From Mesostigma viride (taxonomy: Eukaryota > Streptophyta > Mesostigmatophyceae > Mesostigmatales > Mesostigmataceae), in NCBI GenBank assembly GCA_009746045.1, contig RPFO01000026.1, forward strand, positions 5,020,205 to 5,084,204: 64,000 nucleotides of DNA. Reading direction: 5' to 3'. The translations under genes and the position numbers were made by a program. Shown piece by piece: positions 19,301 through 30,606 of this stretch (the first letter of the stretch is position 1; each line of letters opens with the position of its first letter). Under the pieces are notes generated by a model. The model did not search any database and was not told the origin of the DNA. It was given only the letters and a program-made list of their open reading frames with translations.

Positions 19301-22300
19301 TTATCAACTTAATTGCCTCGTTACCTGTTGGTCCCCCCTTCCCCTGACCCCCTGAAACCCTGAACCCCCGCCAATGATGCTCGCGCGCGCAGGAGCAACT
19401 GGGCGTTCCGGTCGGCAGTATCAAAGTGACCATGCTCATCGAGACCCTCCCCGCCGTGTTCCAGATGAATGAGATGCTGCACGCGCTGCGGCGCCACGCA
19501 GTGGGCCTCAACTGCGGCCGGTGGGACTACATCTTCAGCTTCATCAAGACGTTCCGCGCACGCCCGGACAAGGTATGCATGACGGGGTGGTTGCGTCGCA
19601 CCCAACGGGCTTGTGTATGGTATATGGTATTTAGTGCCATTGGCCATGGGCTTGAAAGTGTTGCCTGCTGATCTTTGGACCCCCACTTCAAGAATGTATC
19701 CCTCGCATTGCCTCCCTGTCCCCTTGCTTGTCTTGTTTAGCCACCCAATCTAAAACATTGGTTGTCGTTCCACTTGGTGTAGCATCATGCCATCGGTCAT
19801 GCATATGATTTGCGTTGAGGCAGTGAGCCTAACCGCGGGGCGACTGCCTTTGAAGACCCCTCTGAAGTCACTGCTCTCCTTTACTTTTCCCCAACCCCTC
19901 GCTTCTTCGCTGCAGAATGTCATCCCACTGATTGATGTCCCCTTGCTTTTCCTTCGGCGCCGTCCTACCCATCCCTCCATCCCAAAGCAATGGATGTGGT
20001 TTTTCCTATCGCCGCACGTCAAACTTTATCGCTGCATGTCCAACTTCATCATGTACATGCTGGCACTGACCCCATGAATCGCCTGCCCCCCACCCCCCCC
20101 CCACCCCCCCCACCCCCTTTTATTCTTCCCCTGTCTCTGGTCCCCGTTGCTATCAATCTTTAATCTCTGCAGATCCTGCCCGACCGCGCGCAGGTGACGA
20201 TGACGATGCCCTTCCTGAACAAGTACGTCCAGCTGCTCATCTACACCTGCCACCGTCGCGGCGTGCACGCGATGGGGGGCATGGCGGCGCAGATCCCAAT
20301 TAAGGATGACGCGGAGAAGAACAACGCCGCCATGGCCAAGGTGGGCGAGCTGGTCACTGCGCACTCGTGGGTACATCGTATGGTGGTGTAGAGTGTACTG
20401 TCTTCCAAAATTTCTCAGCCTCAACTTACCTCTGCATGTATAGTTAGGGGTAAGGGTTCCCTATCAACGTAGGGTTTCAGTATCAATGGCGCAAACACGC
20501 TACTGCCTCCCCCCCATGCCGCCTGTCCCATGGCTATGTGGGTGCTCAGGAGATGCTGATTGTTGTTACGGCGATGGTGCTGTTATTGCTTATTAAGCTG
20601 CGGCTCCGATGCATCATGCTTCCTGTCTCATTCGTAAATCTATTTATATATTGTCATTAAATATTATTTATATATTATTATATCATTATTTCCATATTAT
20701 ATAGCACCGCAGGTGTGCGCGGTCAGGCTGCGCAACCCATTGCTTACTGCTTAAAGCTCTCTAAATTGCGCTGTGGCGTGATGGTGCCCACCTTGTACGT
20801 GTGCTCTGGATGTTGACCGTTGGGTTCTCATGCCCAATGCCACCAGTCCCATGTATTGATATCGACGTCGATATCTGCAGGTGCGGGTGGATGCTGACCG
20901 CTGTGAGTGGTGCATGCCTAACATGCCACCTGCCCCATGTATGGACATGGCTATCGATATCCGCAGGTGCGGGCGGACAAGCTGCGCGAGGTGAAGAACG
21001 GCCACGACGGCACGTGGGTGGCGCACCCGGGCCTTGTCCCCCTGGCACTCGAGGTGTTCAACGCGCACATGCCGGGCGCAAACCTCATCCACGTCAAGAG
21101 GGAGGACGCCAAGGACACGACTGCGGCCGAGCTGACCGAGGCACCGAGTGAGTGTCAGCTATTACCGGGCTATCATTTATTCTATCTGGTATCACCGGGC
21201 TATTGATAGGCCTTCTATCTGCTATAACCGGGCTATCGATAGGTGTTCTTTCATAATAGAACAACAGGTATAAGGATCTATTGAGGGATATATATCCCAA
21301 GGACACCTTTTAGAAGGACACAAACGTGAAAACATAAAAAAGAAGACTGTGGCAGAGTTGTTAGCGGTGCCGAGTGAGTTTAGTTAGGGTCCGGCTGAGA
21401 ATGACCCTAGAGAGAGGGTTTAGGGTTTAGGGATCAGCATGCCGAAAGTACTGAACCGCCGCAGAGGTGCTGGCGGCGCAGCGTCGGTGTTTGTGGTCTA
21501 CGAGCGGGGGCTATATTGGATTGCATTTGTTTTCCTATCTATTGCATTTGCTTTCCTATCTATTCCATTTGTTTTCCTATCTGTTGCATTTGTTTACCTC
21601 GTCTCCTTTTCCGTTTCATTTTCAATCAATAGCGTTTTCTGGCCATTGAGACGCGACGAGATTATGCTGCTTGTGTTGCTGGCCACTGCCTGTTCATGCG
21701 ATCTACCGTGCATGATCTACCGTGGATGTGATCCCCCCTCGACCTGCCAGCTGGCGCCATCTCGGTGGACGGCCTGCGCACCAACGTGAGCGTGGGCGTG
21801 CACTACATGGCGGCCTGGATCGGGGGGCTGGGCTGCGTGCCCATCCACAACCTGATGGAGGACGCGGCGACGGCAGAGATATCGCGCGTGCAGGTGAGGG
21901 CGGCAGTGTAAGGAATGGGCACGCGTGCAGGTGAGGGCGGCAGTGTAAGGAATGGGCACGCGTGCAGGTGAGGGCGGCAGTGTAAGGAATGGGCACGCGT
22001 GCAGGTGAGGGCGGCAGTGTAAGGAATGGGCACGCGTGCAGGTGAGGGCGGCAGTGTAAGGAATGGGCACGCGTGCAGGTGAGGGCGGCAGTGTAAGGAA
22101 TGGGCACGCGTGCAGGTGAGGGCGGCAGTGTAAGGAATGGGCACGCGCGCAGGTGAGGGCGGCAGTGTAAGGAATGGGCACGCGCGCAGGTGAGGGCGGC
22201 AGTGTAAGGAATGGGCACGCGCGCAGGTGAGGGCGGCAGTGTAAGGAATGGGCACGCGTGCAGGTGAGGGCGGCAGTGTAAGGAATGGGCACGCGTGCAG

Positions 22301-23682
22301 GTGAGGGCGGCAGTATAAGGAATGGGCACGCGTGCAGGTGAGGGCGGCAGTGTAAGGAATGGGCACGCGTGCAGGTGAGGGCGGCAGTGTAAGGAATGGG
22401 CACGCGTGCAGGTGAGGGCGGCAGTGTAAGGAATGGGCACGCGTGCAGGTGAGGGCGGCAGTGTAAGGAATGGGCACGCGTGCAGGTGAGGGCGGCAGTG
22501 TAAGGAATGGGCACGCGTGCAGGTGAGGGCGGCAGTGTAAGGAATGGGCACGCGTGCAGGTGAGGGCGGCAGTGTAAGGAATGGGCACGCGTGCAGGTGA
22601 GGGCGGCAGTGTAAGGAATGGGCACGCGTGCAGGTGAGGGCGGCAGTGTAAGGAATGGGCACGCGCGCAGGTGAGGATGGCAGTGTAAGGAATGGGCACG
22701 CGTGCAGGTGAGGGTGGCAGTGTAAGGAATGGGCACGCGCGCAGGTGAGGGCGGCAGTGTAAGGAATGGGCACGCGTGCAGGTGAGGGCGGCAGTGTAAG
22801 GAATGGGCACGCGTGCAGGTGAGGGCGGCAGTGTAAGGAATGGGCACGCGCGCAGGTGAGGGCGGCAGTGTAAGGAATGGGCACGCGTGCAGGTGAGGGC
22901 GGCAGTGTAAGGAATGGGCACGCTTGCAGGTGAGGGTGGCAGTGTAAGGAATGGGCAGTGCAAGCGGAGGCGCGTGTGCAGGTGAGGGGGCCATTTGGTT
23001 CTTGATAAGGAAAGAACAGTAAAAGGAATGGCCACGCGCATGTAAGTGAATGGAGGGAGCATGTGCAGTAGTTTTCTAGAGGGGCAAACGTGTGCAGGTG
23101 AGGGGGAGAGCAGACCACTTTGGAGAGGGAAACGCGCGTTCAGGTGAGGGGGCCACTGTAAGGAAGTCACGGTTCGATCGCATGCTTTGACTACGGTGTA
23201 GCTGGATGGCTTTCCACTGCATTTTTATGCTGGGTGGGAGTGTTTGGCCATGTCCCGCTGCACACACTCCCTTTGTACTTGGACCCTTGTCACGGGACCT
23301 CTGCAGGGCGCTTGTTGGGTCCGTTGGCTCCTTGTACTGCCACACAGTTCTCTGTCTTGCACTTACAATGTCGTTCTCCGTCTTGCGTGTAACGTGCTTG
23401 CTTTTGTCGCGATGAGTGCAGATGTGGCAGTGGCTGCGTTTTGGCGTCGAGATGGATGCTGGCAACGGCACCAAGGTCAAGGTGACCCCCGAGCTGATCC
23501 GCCGCGTCATGGGCGAGGAGATGGCTAAGCTGAGGAAGGCGGTGGGCGAAGCCGCGTGGGGCACGGGCAACTTTGAGAAGGCGGCGCGGCTGTTCGAGCG
23601 GCAGGTGTTTGCCAAGGAGTTGGATACGTTCTTGACGCTCGGCGCGTACGAGTTTATCCGCGAGAGGCTGAGCCGGCTGTGA
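16312..23682 (+). CDS. MS: malate synthase, peroxisomal type (8 exons)
   Basis: Exons 16312-16671, 16996-17085, 18404-18682, 19393-19572, 20173-20340, 20967-21147, 21751-21893 and 23422-23682 join in phase to 553 aa, the usual length of malate synthase A. It condenses glyoxylate with acetyl-CoA to malate, the step after isocitrate lyase. Visible active-site elements are RPRGWH (174-179), Glu260 in LIETLPA and Asp288 in GRWDYIF (Mg2+ ligands in the family). Asp457 in MEDAATAE is the expected catalytic base. The protein ends SRL, a recognised variant of the PTS1 peroxisomal signal, while the partner isocitrate lyase lacks one. Introns are long and repeat-filled: a 31-bp minisatellite in intron 2, a 37-bp minisatellite carrying the 5' splice site in intron 7, and echoes of exon edges in introns 3, 5 and 6. 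Confidence 0.96.
17660..18190. repeat. 31-bp minisatellite in malate synthase intron 2
   Basis: About 17 copies of a 31-bp unit containing ATAACACCACTCCCCTGCTG, with variants CCTACTC, CCGACTC and CCGGCTC between copies. Confidence 0.95.
18658..18926 (+). repeat. echo copies of the exon 3 end and 5' splice site of malate synthase
   Basis: The true junction GTGTACTCGCAG|GTGGGTGC (18,671-18,690) recurs as GTGTATCCGCAGGTGGGTGC near 18,733. It recurs as CGATGTGTTCGTTTATTTGC + AGGTAGG at 18,851-18,877, where even the upstream exon bases align. A partial copy, GATGACGTGTTTGTTTGC, is at about 18,906. Confidence 0.8.
20083..20117. repeat. C-rich tract
   Basis: Short CCCCCCACC-type tract in malate synthase intron 4. 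Confidence 0.8.
21878..22965 (+). repeat. 37-bp minisatellite that duplicates the malate synthase exon 7 splice donor
   Basis: The real exon 7 end is GCGCGTGCAG|GTGAGGGCGG (21,884-21,903). The array then repeats a 37-bp unit about 29 times, and each copy contains ACGCGTGCAG|GTGAGGGCGG or a one-base variant. Every unit therefore carries a complete exon edge plus 5' splice site. Copies are over 95% identical, with TGTGCAG, CGCGCAG and GGATGG variants. Degenerate copies continue to about 23,160. Because 37 is not a multiple of 3, the minus strand is open in all frames, giving three false ORFs over 400 aa. Confidence 0.95.
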
Positions 23683-25490
23683 GGAGTTAATAGTGCTTTG
23701 GACGGCTCCGTTCACTACTTGGAGCTCAGAGAGGGAGCTCAGGGGCTGTGTTCAGAGACAGAGCTCATAGAGGATCGACATCCGAGTCTGCGGGGATGGC
23801 ATGATTATAGCGGTGGAGGACTGGGTGGGTCGAGTTTCATAGGTCGACACTACTACTGAGGTGTTTTGGGAGCGATGGCCCTGCATGCCGGTCTGAACGA
23901 GGGCACGTACGTGCCAAGTTACGCTGGTTGCAGGTATACCTATAACCAAAGCCTGTCCGATGGGGTTCGCCGGCAAAGGATCAATACATATAATTGAAGT
24001 GATGTCACATGCGACGCACACGTATGGGAGCTATCAGCTATGTTTCCCCTGCCATGATGACAACGAAGGCGCGCTACTTGCGACTGTCAGCCTATGTAAT
24101 GCTGTGTGCAGCACGGGGCCTGGCACCGCAAAAACGGATTGTGCACATTATGACTGGTGACCACTTGTGTGTGGTGTGCACAGGGGATGATGGCGGGCCA
24201 TCAGAGTGCATCCGATGATGGAATGTTTGTAGGGCACCAGCAGCGGCCAGCTATATGAGTTGATGTCAATTAGCAATTGATGCGGGACGTGCCTTCCAGT
24301 GGCAGCTGATCTCAGAAGAACGCCGTTGGCCCATGGTACTTGCTGGCCTGTTCTTCTTTCGAAAATTGTACAGTGGGATTAGATCTTGCGTGCGAATGTT
24401 TAGGGCAGGCGATCGAAGACTGCCTTGTCAGTTGATCGTGCATGTTAATTGTATAGTCTTGTAGATCTAGTAATGGTACTTTTGCTTGTTGTTCACGTGC
24501 TCGCAGTCTGCCCGCATGCCTCGTGCAGTGGCCCATGTGGCCCGGCCGCCTGCATGCGCATGCATGTGGTGCATGCATCTGTGTCAGCCTTGATACGCAC
24601 CATTAATTGTACCTGTGCACTTGCAGAAGCCGATATACTATTATGAGTGGGCTGCCTGTACAGACAACGTTTTACATTGAGTATTTGTAATTATTATCAA
24701 TCATGCATCAATTCTGAAAATCGCATTGCATGCATGTGAAAGAGAGCACAGCGCGTGTATGACATTCTAGGCGCGCACAGCTCATTGCACTCACACTTTG
24801 ATTTAATATTTCAATACGTCAAGTCGATCGACCCATTCATTATATCCATGCATTCGATGGGTCTGTTCATGCACCCCATGTGCAGTATTTGATCTCAATG
24901 TGCATGCATATGCATGCACGGCCAGTCTAGCTCGATCGCGCAAGCTGCAAAGATATCGAGCCGATCGATCTATGTCAAATCAATATACTGTCATAAACTC
25001 AACATCGCTGCGCTATGTACATGTATGCATGCATGCACATGCATGGTGTATATGCATGGTTGCGGCCTGCTTAGCAGAGTAAAAAGATTTGGGTATTTGG
25101 ATTCGGGATTCGATGGGGTTGCCAACCAAATAACACTATGCGGTCATTTTTCGGTCTATATTCGGTCTTTATTAATTAATTGGTTATTATTCGAATTCGG
25201 AAGATGCCAAAACACCAAATCTTTAATTAGACTATTCCCGCCCGATAATATTCTCCAAATCTCTTTACGTACACTGCTGCTCAGCCTAGGGCGCTGCACA
25301 TGGCGCGCCCCCCTTGTAACCTGCATGGGGAGGCCCGTATATAATAATGCACAGCGTACCCAAGCTATAGCCCTGGGCCCACGCATGCACCTTTTGCTCA
25401 AGCATATACACCGACATGCATGGGACTGAGGTACATCTCCTCATGTCTACTACGGTTTGGAGGAATTAGCTGGAAGATTAAATAATTAAT
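23683..25490. other. intergenic, AT-richer, no gene seen
   Basis: After the malate synthase stop the sequence becomes AT-richer. From about 24,400 to 25,100 it is dense in palindromic TGCATGCA and CGATCGA words. No ORF resembles a protein family. Sequence near 25,375-25,480 (CCCACGCATGCACC, then TTTGGAGGAA and GGAAGAT) recurs at 37,533-37,655, so this part is repeat-derived. Confidence 0.55.
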
Positions 25491-25494
25491 TAAT

Positions 25495-25720
25495 TCAACT
25501 CGTGCTCCCGTTGCCAGGGGAGTCACTGAGCATTAATTAATTAATTAAACTCGTGCTCCCGTTGGGGAGTCACGGAGCACCGAAGTGCTTTTAATCCCTG
25601 TGTGTGCACTACAGGAGAAAGGGCAGAGACCCCCAGTCTCCTTCATGCCAAAGGCATGCCACAGCTGCAATCGGGCGCGGCTAGCTAAAAGGACAGGCTA
25701 ACGATCCGGCAAACTGTGGG
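25495..25720 (-). mobile_element. two stacked LINE/SINE 3' ends, minus orientation
   Basis: Two copies of the conserved 3' hairpin lie in the same orientation at 25,502-25,531 and 25,552-25,579, separated by a TTAATTAATTAA tail. The second leads into a body (AGTCTCCTTCATGCC, then ATGCCACAGCTGCA) that matches, inverted, the copy ending at 58,597. Confidence 0.65.
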
Positions 25721-25948
25721 TGCAATAAGACCCATGTGAGCATATCATAGCAAGGAGCGTGGGCAAGTAATCTGAACATAGCCAGGGCGTAGCATGGCTG
25801 TACTAGGACTAGGCTAAGGCTATGGCTGGTTGTGTACCGTGCGTTGGCGGCACGTGACTAGGTGTGTTGGCACAGCTAGGCAACATTCTAGGCATGGCTG
25901 CCTTAGCGGCAGTGACGCCAATGGTTACAAGCTAGGGCTATTGCTATT

Positions 25949-26900
25949 CTAGCCCGCTGGGGGCGTCCACATCTTGTGGTTGATCATCAGGTCCCCGCCC
26001 CTCCAGTACACCTTGGGCTTCTGGGGGTCCTGCTTATGGCGGAGGTATTCCGGCCACAGGTCGCGTCGCTGCTGTTGCTGAGCGGGGGTGAGGTCGTCAT
26101 CCAGCGTCCAGGTGAGGTCGTGCAACCGCTTGCGACGAGAGAGGAACCGCTGCTTATCCTCAGGGGAGGAGAAGGTGAGTAGGACTGGTGGGGGAGCCGC
26201 CTTGTCCCGTGAGTGGGGAAGGCGGTGGCACCCACGCAGTTCTACCTCACCTACCAGGCCCATGAGGGTAAGAAGCTGGTTCTTGAGCTCGTCAGCAAGA
26301 GAGGTTGACGTCTCACCTGGCTTCTGGGGGAAGCGACGTAGCACCACTCGGCACTCGCGGCGAGCGCGGTCGGTGACCTCCCGTTGCTGGGCCTGGCGGT
26401 GGTCCTCCAGCTCCTGGAGCTTTGTGGCGATGGCGTCGGTGGTGGAGGCGGTCGCTGACCGCAGCAGGTCCGCGTAGGAGAGCGGCGGGAGGTCGCCAGC
26501 AATGATCCTGCCCGGGTGGCTGGGATGCAGTTGTGGCCGTCTGCTCCGCTATCTTGGGGACCTGTGTGGCCAGGGCCTCGGTGTGGGCGGTGATGGCCTC
26601 AAGCTTCTTCAGGAGCACGCCACACTTGCCCTCCACCTGGTTAAGGCGAGAGACAAGTGCCGCATGCGTTTCCGAAGCTTGCGCCGCGGTGTGCAGCGTC
26701 GTGAACTGGGGCTGGAGCTTGTGGACGACCTTGGTTTCCACATTGGAGACCCGGGCCTCGACCGTGTTGAGCGTGGTGTTCAGCGATGTCAGCTGCTCGG
26801 CCAGCGGCCAGGTCACGTGCTCCTCCAGCACTGCGCGGATGTCATCCTTGCAGAGGGAGGAAGCCGATGGGGCTGCCGGCTGTGCGGGGGCTGGGGTGCG
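25949..26900 (-). pseudogene. LINE ORF1-like nucleic-acid-binding protein, frameshifted
   Basis: The minus strand first encodes a coiled-coil-like segment (26,831 down to about 26,540) with heptad-rich LNTTLNTVEARVSNVETKV and LVSRLNQVEGKCGVLLKKLE. The reading frame must then shift to continue as AGDLPPLSYADLL and VVLRRFPQKPGE to a stop at 25,949. The second half, with CHRLPHSRDKAAPPPVLLTF, DKQRFLSRRKRL and LTPAQQQQRRDLWPEYLRHK, has the order of the L1 ORF1p C-terminal RNA-binding region. ORF1 proteins bind element RNA and chaperone nucleic acids during target-primed reverse transcription (family knowledge). No reverse transcriptase follows. The frame break near 26,500-26,540 suggests a dead copy or a sequencing error. 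Confidence 0.6.
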
Positions 26901-27059
26901 GAGCGTGCGGGTGATGTCGGTGAGGCGGAGCCCTACCAGCCATTAAGAATGTACTCCAGCACGCAAAATGTACTTCGTACCGAAGTTTGTCTTTTTATGC
27001 TGAAAATTGTCATGCATGATGTTTGCAACCAAAATAGACCTCGTACAAAGTTTGGTATC

Positions 27060-27800
27060 GATCGGACGTCATCTTGGTGACATTTGCTAGCAATACAGGT
27101 ACATTTTTGTCATTTTAAATTAAATTAAATAGTAATAAATAGGAAACAGTACTAAATCACGTCAAACCATCATGGATATTTGCAAGCAACCTAATTACCA
27201 CTAGAATAGACCATGCACAAAGTTTGGGGTCAATCTGAACTCAAAATAGTGACGTTTGCTAGCATAAATACTGCATTTTTTGCCATTTTCAAGCATTTTG
27301 CTCAGTGTATAAGCTACTAAACAATATCAAACTACGTCATAAAGCTATGAAATATTGGAAGCAACCTAAACACCACTAGAATAGACCATGGGCCAAGTTT
27401 GGGCTCAGCTTGATGTCAAAATAGTGACGTTTGCTAGCATAAATGGTGCATTTTTTGCCATTTTCAAGCATTTTGCTCAGTGTAAGCTACTAACAATATC
27501 AAACTATGTCAGAAAGCTATGAAATGTTGGAAGCAACCTAAACACCACTAGATTAGACCATGGGCCAAGTTTGGGCCCAGTTTGATCTCAAAATAGTGAC
27601 GTTTGCTAGCATAAATGGTGCAATTTTTGCCTTTTTCAAGCATTTTGGTAAGTATAGTTGCCTCAAACTATGTCAGAAAACTGTGAATTGTTGTAAATAA
27701 CCTGTTTGCCACTACATTAGACCATCCTCAACTTGTAAGGTCAGGCATAGGTAAAGGTAGTGACATTTGCTAGCACTATATATGAGCAGATTATGCCTCT
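27060..27800. repeat. about 172-bp satellite array related to the one at 2,310-3,190
   Basis: GTGAC(G/A)TTTGCTAGCA recurs at 27,078, 27,249, 27,424, 27,596 and 27,760, giving periods of 164-175 bp. The reverse complement of this box is the box TTTATGCTAGCA...GTCAC of the 184-bp array at the left of the window, so the two arrays belong to one family in opposite orientation. Confidence 0.85.
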
Positions 27801-28239
27801 TTTCGCATATACACATTAAAAATAACAAGACAATATTAAATCATGGCCTTAATACAAGGTGTGCAAATGCAAATCACACCAGATCGGATGACCAATGATG
27901 GGTGGCTGCATGCCAACACATCTACCAGGCTGCAGGGTGAGAGGCCACATCGCTACAAGACAGGAATCCTCGCAATTGCACACCGCTAGTACACTGCATA
28001 CCCCAAGAGGATTTGGCTACAAGCCATAAAAGTTTGGCCATGCTAACACATTCTTCATCCAAGCAAAATGCAGCCTCTCCAAACTCAACTCATTGATTTA
28101 AATTCAACTAGGCCAGGCGTGCATGCTCTACTTGCCGATAACCATGAGTAAACTTGTGTACCACTTCATTCCATGCGCCGGTAGATGGCACCGTCTCATC
28201 TACCAGTCATCCCCGGCTCCCATTCCGCATCCTCCTCTC

Positions 28240-28380
28240 CGTCTCCCTCTCCCTCTTCCTCCTCCCCCTCCCCCTCCCATTCTCCCTCCCCCTCTCCCTC
28301 CCCCTCTCCCCCTCCTCCCCTCCTCCTCCCCCTCTTCTCCCCCTCTTCTCTCCCTCTTCCTCCTCCTCCCCGCCTTCACT
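28240..28380. repeat. CCCTCTCC/TCCTCC polypyrimidine tract
   Basis: Nearly pure C/T on the + strand. All three + frames are open and give spurious Ser/Pro/Leu-rich ORFs. Confidence 0.9.
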
Positions 28381-28423
28381 GTCACTGTGCACAGCAGGGA
28401 CGGCATCGTCTATGTGGGTGCCA

Positions 28424-29773
28424 TCACCTGCGTTCACGGTGCCAGCCTAGCTCCTGTGGAAAGAAGCGAGCGCGGCCAAATGCCTCGACTGGGTGTGGGC
28501 AGCCGCACACGAACTGCGTCACCTCCGCCAGGGCATGATAGTCCTGCCCATCAGCCCACATCGCCTTGATGAGCAGGTGACCTCCCCTTTCCTGAACCTT
28601 AGTGACCCAGCCATGGAAGCGCTCCCTCTTCCTCGCTGTCCCCGGAAACAGGGCACACAGGCGCATCCCGATAAGCGCACGTGCTCCATGCTCGGCAAAG
28701 TAGGCATTGCAGTCATCCTTTGCTGCTGCCCTGGCGGCGGTGGCAGTCTTGTAATGCTCAAAGTCAATCTGCGGGTGCTCTTTCAACGCCGCCACCGTGG
28801 CAGCTGACAGTTTGCCGGTACTGATCAGCTCAGGCTGGTGCACCTCTGCCGTACCGCCCACTGTCCAGTGCTGCAGGTGTACATCAGAAATGGGGACCGT
28901 CATCCCTGCGCTGCCGCCACCTAATGTCACTCTAGAAAACTGGCCCGTCCACGACGGTGCGTAGTAAGGAGAGGCGACAATGCTGTCACGCTCCGTGCGA
29001 TCGCCTTCCAGATCAAGGACCTTCACCAGCATGTGTGGTGCCCACGGCATTCCCTGCCCGCAGGTGACGGCTGGCCGCTTAACAACGAGTAGGTCGCTGC
29101 GTCGTATGAGGCTTCCATTCACCTTGAAGGTGTGCCTGCCGGAAATCAGTGTGCGCAAAGCGGGCGTTGCCGTTGATGTGCTCCCTCGCGCAGCGGGCGC
29201 ACATGCGCGGTTGATCTGCGCTTGAATCTCGCGGGCAGGGCAAGCGACGTGTGAGATGACTTGTTTTATGGGCAGCCTCAGTGCTCGTGTTGCCCGCGCA
29301 ACCGACTGGTCGCCTGCAGATCGCAGCGGTAAGGGTACCGCCTTGTTCGCTTGCAGTTCACGCTTCTCTTTGAGCTTTTGCTCCATGATGTCGAACAGAT
29401 TCTCGTTGTTGGCACGCACATCCTCCACGGACTTTGGCACCTGCTCAATCCATCCGTCCAGCAACTGCTGCTTCTCAGCGGCGACGATGTCAGGAAAAAG
29501 GCTGTGAAGGCTAGCGCAGGTACATCTCCTGGCACCGCCCTCGTCCCATTCAAAAAGCGGCACTAGACCAGGACTTCCTTTGGGGGCCTTGCCACGCTCT
29601 ATGAGGAGGCACCCATAGACAGGATCTCCCTGCGGGGTGTACCCAATGGGCGTGACCCCGTCACAAGCCTCGCCATTAGGCCCTGTGGGCTGCCACTTGT
29701 TCACCGGTGCATTTACCAACGTCTCCGATGCGGCTAGGCGCCAGCGGACATACACGGTCATATCCGGCCCCAA
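28424..29773 (-). CDS. unknown protein of the candidate transposon, at least 449 aa
   Basis: A long uninterrupted minus-strand frame with normal amino-acid composition. I do not recognise a family. Visible: a predicted helical, Lys/Glu-rich middle (NLFDIMEQKLKEKRELQANK), a Cys pair RRCTCAS, and a C-terminal section FHGWVTKVQERGG followed by WADGQDYHALAEV whose spacing resembles Tudor/Agenet-type small barrels (weak). There is no ATG at the left limit of the frame. Upstream coding (EAKRERHRSSKVFDLEVFWG, 29,760-29,830) is in another frame, so the 5' exon is joined by an intron or lies across a frameshift. A start could be at 30,212 (MHDCSIGDAALDVTTW), with the GCGCCC array between as low-complexity coding or intron. 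Confidence 0.45.
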   Translation of the reverse strand: MGPDMTVYVRWRLAASETLVNAPVNKWQPTGPNGEACDGVTPIGYTPQGDPVYGCLLIERGKAPKGSPGLVPLFEWDEGGARRCTCASLHSLFPDIVAAEKQQLLDGWIEQVPKSVEDVRANNENLFDIMEQKLKEKRELQANKAVPLPLRSAGDQSVARATRALRLPIKQVISHVACPAREIQAQINRACAPAARGSTSTATPALRTLISGRHTFKVNGSLIRRSDLLVVKRPAVTCGQGMPWAPHMLVKVLDLEGDRTERDSIVASPYYAPSWTGQFSRVTLGGGSAGMTVPISDVHLQHWTVGGTAEVHQPELISTGKLSAATVAALKEHPQIDFEHYKTATAARAAAKDDCNAYFAEHGARALIGMRLCALFPGTARKRERFHGWVTKVQERGGHLLIKAMWADGQDYHALAEVTQFVCGCPHPVEAFGRARFFPQELGWHRERR

Positions 29774-29849
29774 AACACTTCGAGATCGAACACCTTCGAA
29801 GAGCGGTGCCTCTCCCTCTTGGCTTCGGTTGCTGGCTCATCATCCAAGT

Positions 29850-30092
29850 CGGCGGTGGCGCCCGCGCCCGCACCCGCGCCGGCGCCTGCGCCCCCACCCC
29901 CGCCCGCGCCCGCGCGCGCGCCTTGGGTGGCGCCCGCGCCCGCACCCGCGCCGGCGCCTGCGCCCCCGCCCCCGCCCCGCCCCGCCCGGGCCCGCGCCCG
30001 CGCCCGCGCTTGGGTGGCGCCCGCGCCCGCACCCGCGCCTTCTCCCCCGCCCCCGCCCCCGCCCGCGCCCCGCCCGCGCCATGGGTGTGGCC
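29850..30092. repeat. GGGCGC-type hexamer array (GCGCCC on + strand)
   Basis: Imperfect array of GCGCCC/GCACCC/CCCCCG units, duplicated internally. It lies between two coding-like segments of the unknown minus-strand gene. Confidence 0.9.
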
Positions 30093-30606
30093 CGCGGCTG
30101 GCTTCTTCGGAAATGCGTCCATCGATTTCACCCACCGGCCGTCGCGGTGGATGCACCCTTTCGGCCACGTTGTGACATCAAGCGCGGCGTCCCCAATAGA
30201 ACAGTCATGCAATATGAATAATCATTAGTATCAACGATGCGTTCATGCAGGCGTGAACTGTGAAATACAACAAGCATGCAACAACGACTCCAGCACACTT
30301 AGTAAATACTGCTCATAATATCTGTGGCACATGCAACATGGTTAAAACACACATGGATGACCTGTATGGCTGCACATGAACTGTCCACCTAGAGAAGTCT
30401 AGAAATTCAGCATGATATCAAGAGCCATCCACACAAATATATGTCTTACCGCAGCTTAGGGCTTCTTCGGGTTGAGTTGGCGAATCGAGCTTGTTGAGCC
30501 CTGCTCGAAGTAATGCTCAAATGCGATGCCCAGGCCCGCCAGCACATCATCAAATGTGATTAGTTTCACAGGTGGTCCGAAGAGTTCCAAACGTGGTTGC
30601 TAATTT

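Noticed and set aside
21703-23170. Three overlapping minus-strand ORFs of 425-471 aa opposite malate synthase intron 7
   Set aside because: They are frames of the 37-bp minisatellite, with identical repeating peptides in all frames and no unique domain.
26502-27080. 192-aa plus-strand ORF
   Set aside because: Antisense to the coiled-coil part of the LINE ORF1-like gene.
28185-28538. Ser/Pro-rich plus-strand proteins
   Set aside because: Frames of a polypyrimidine tract.
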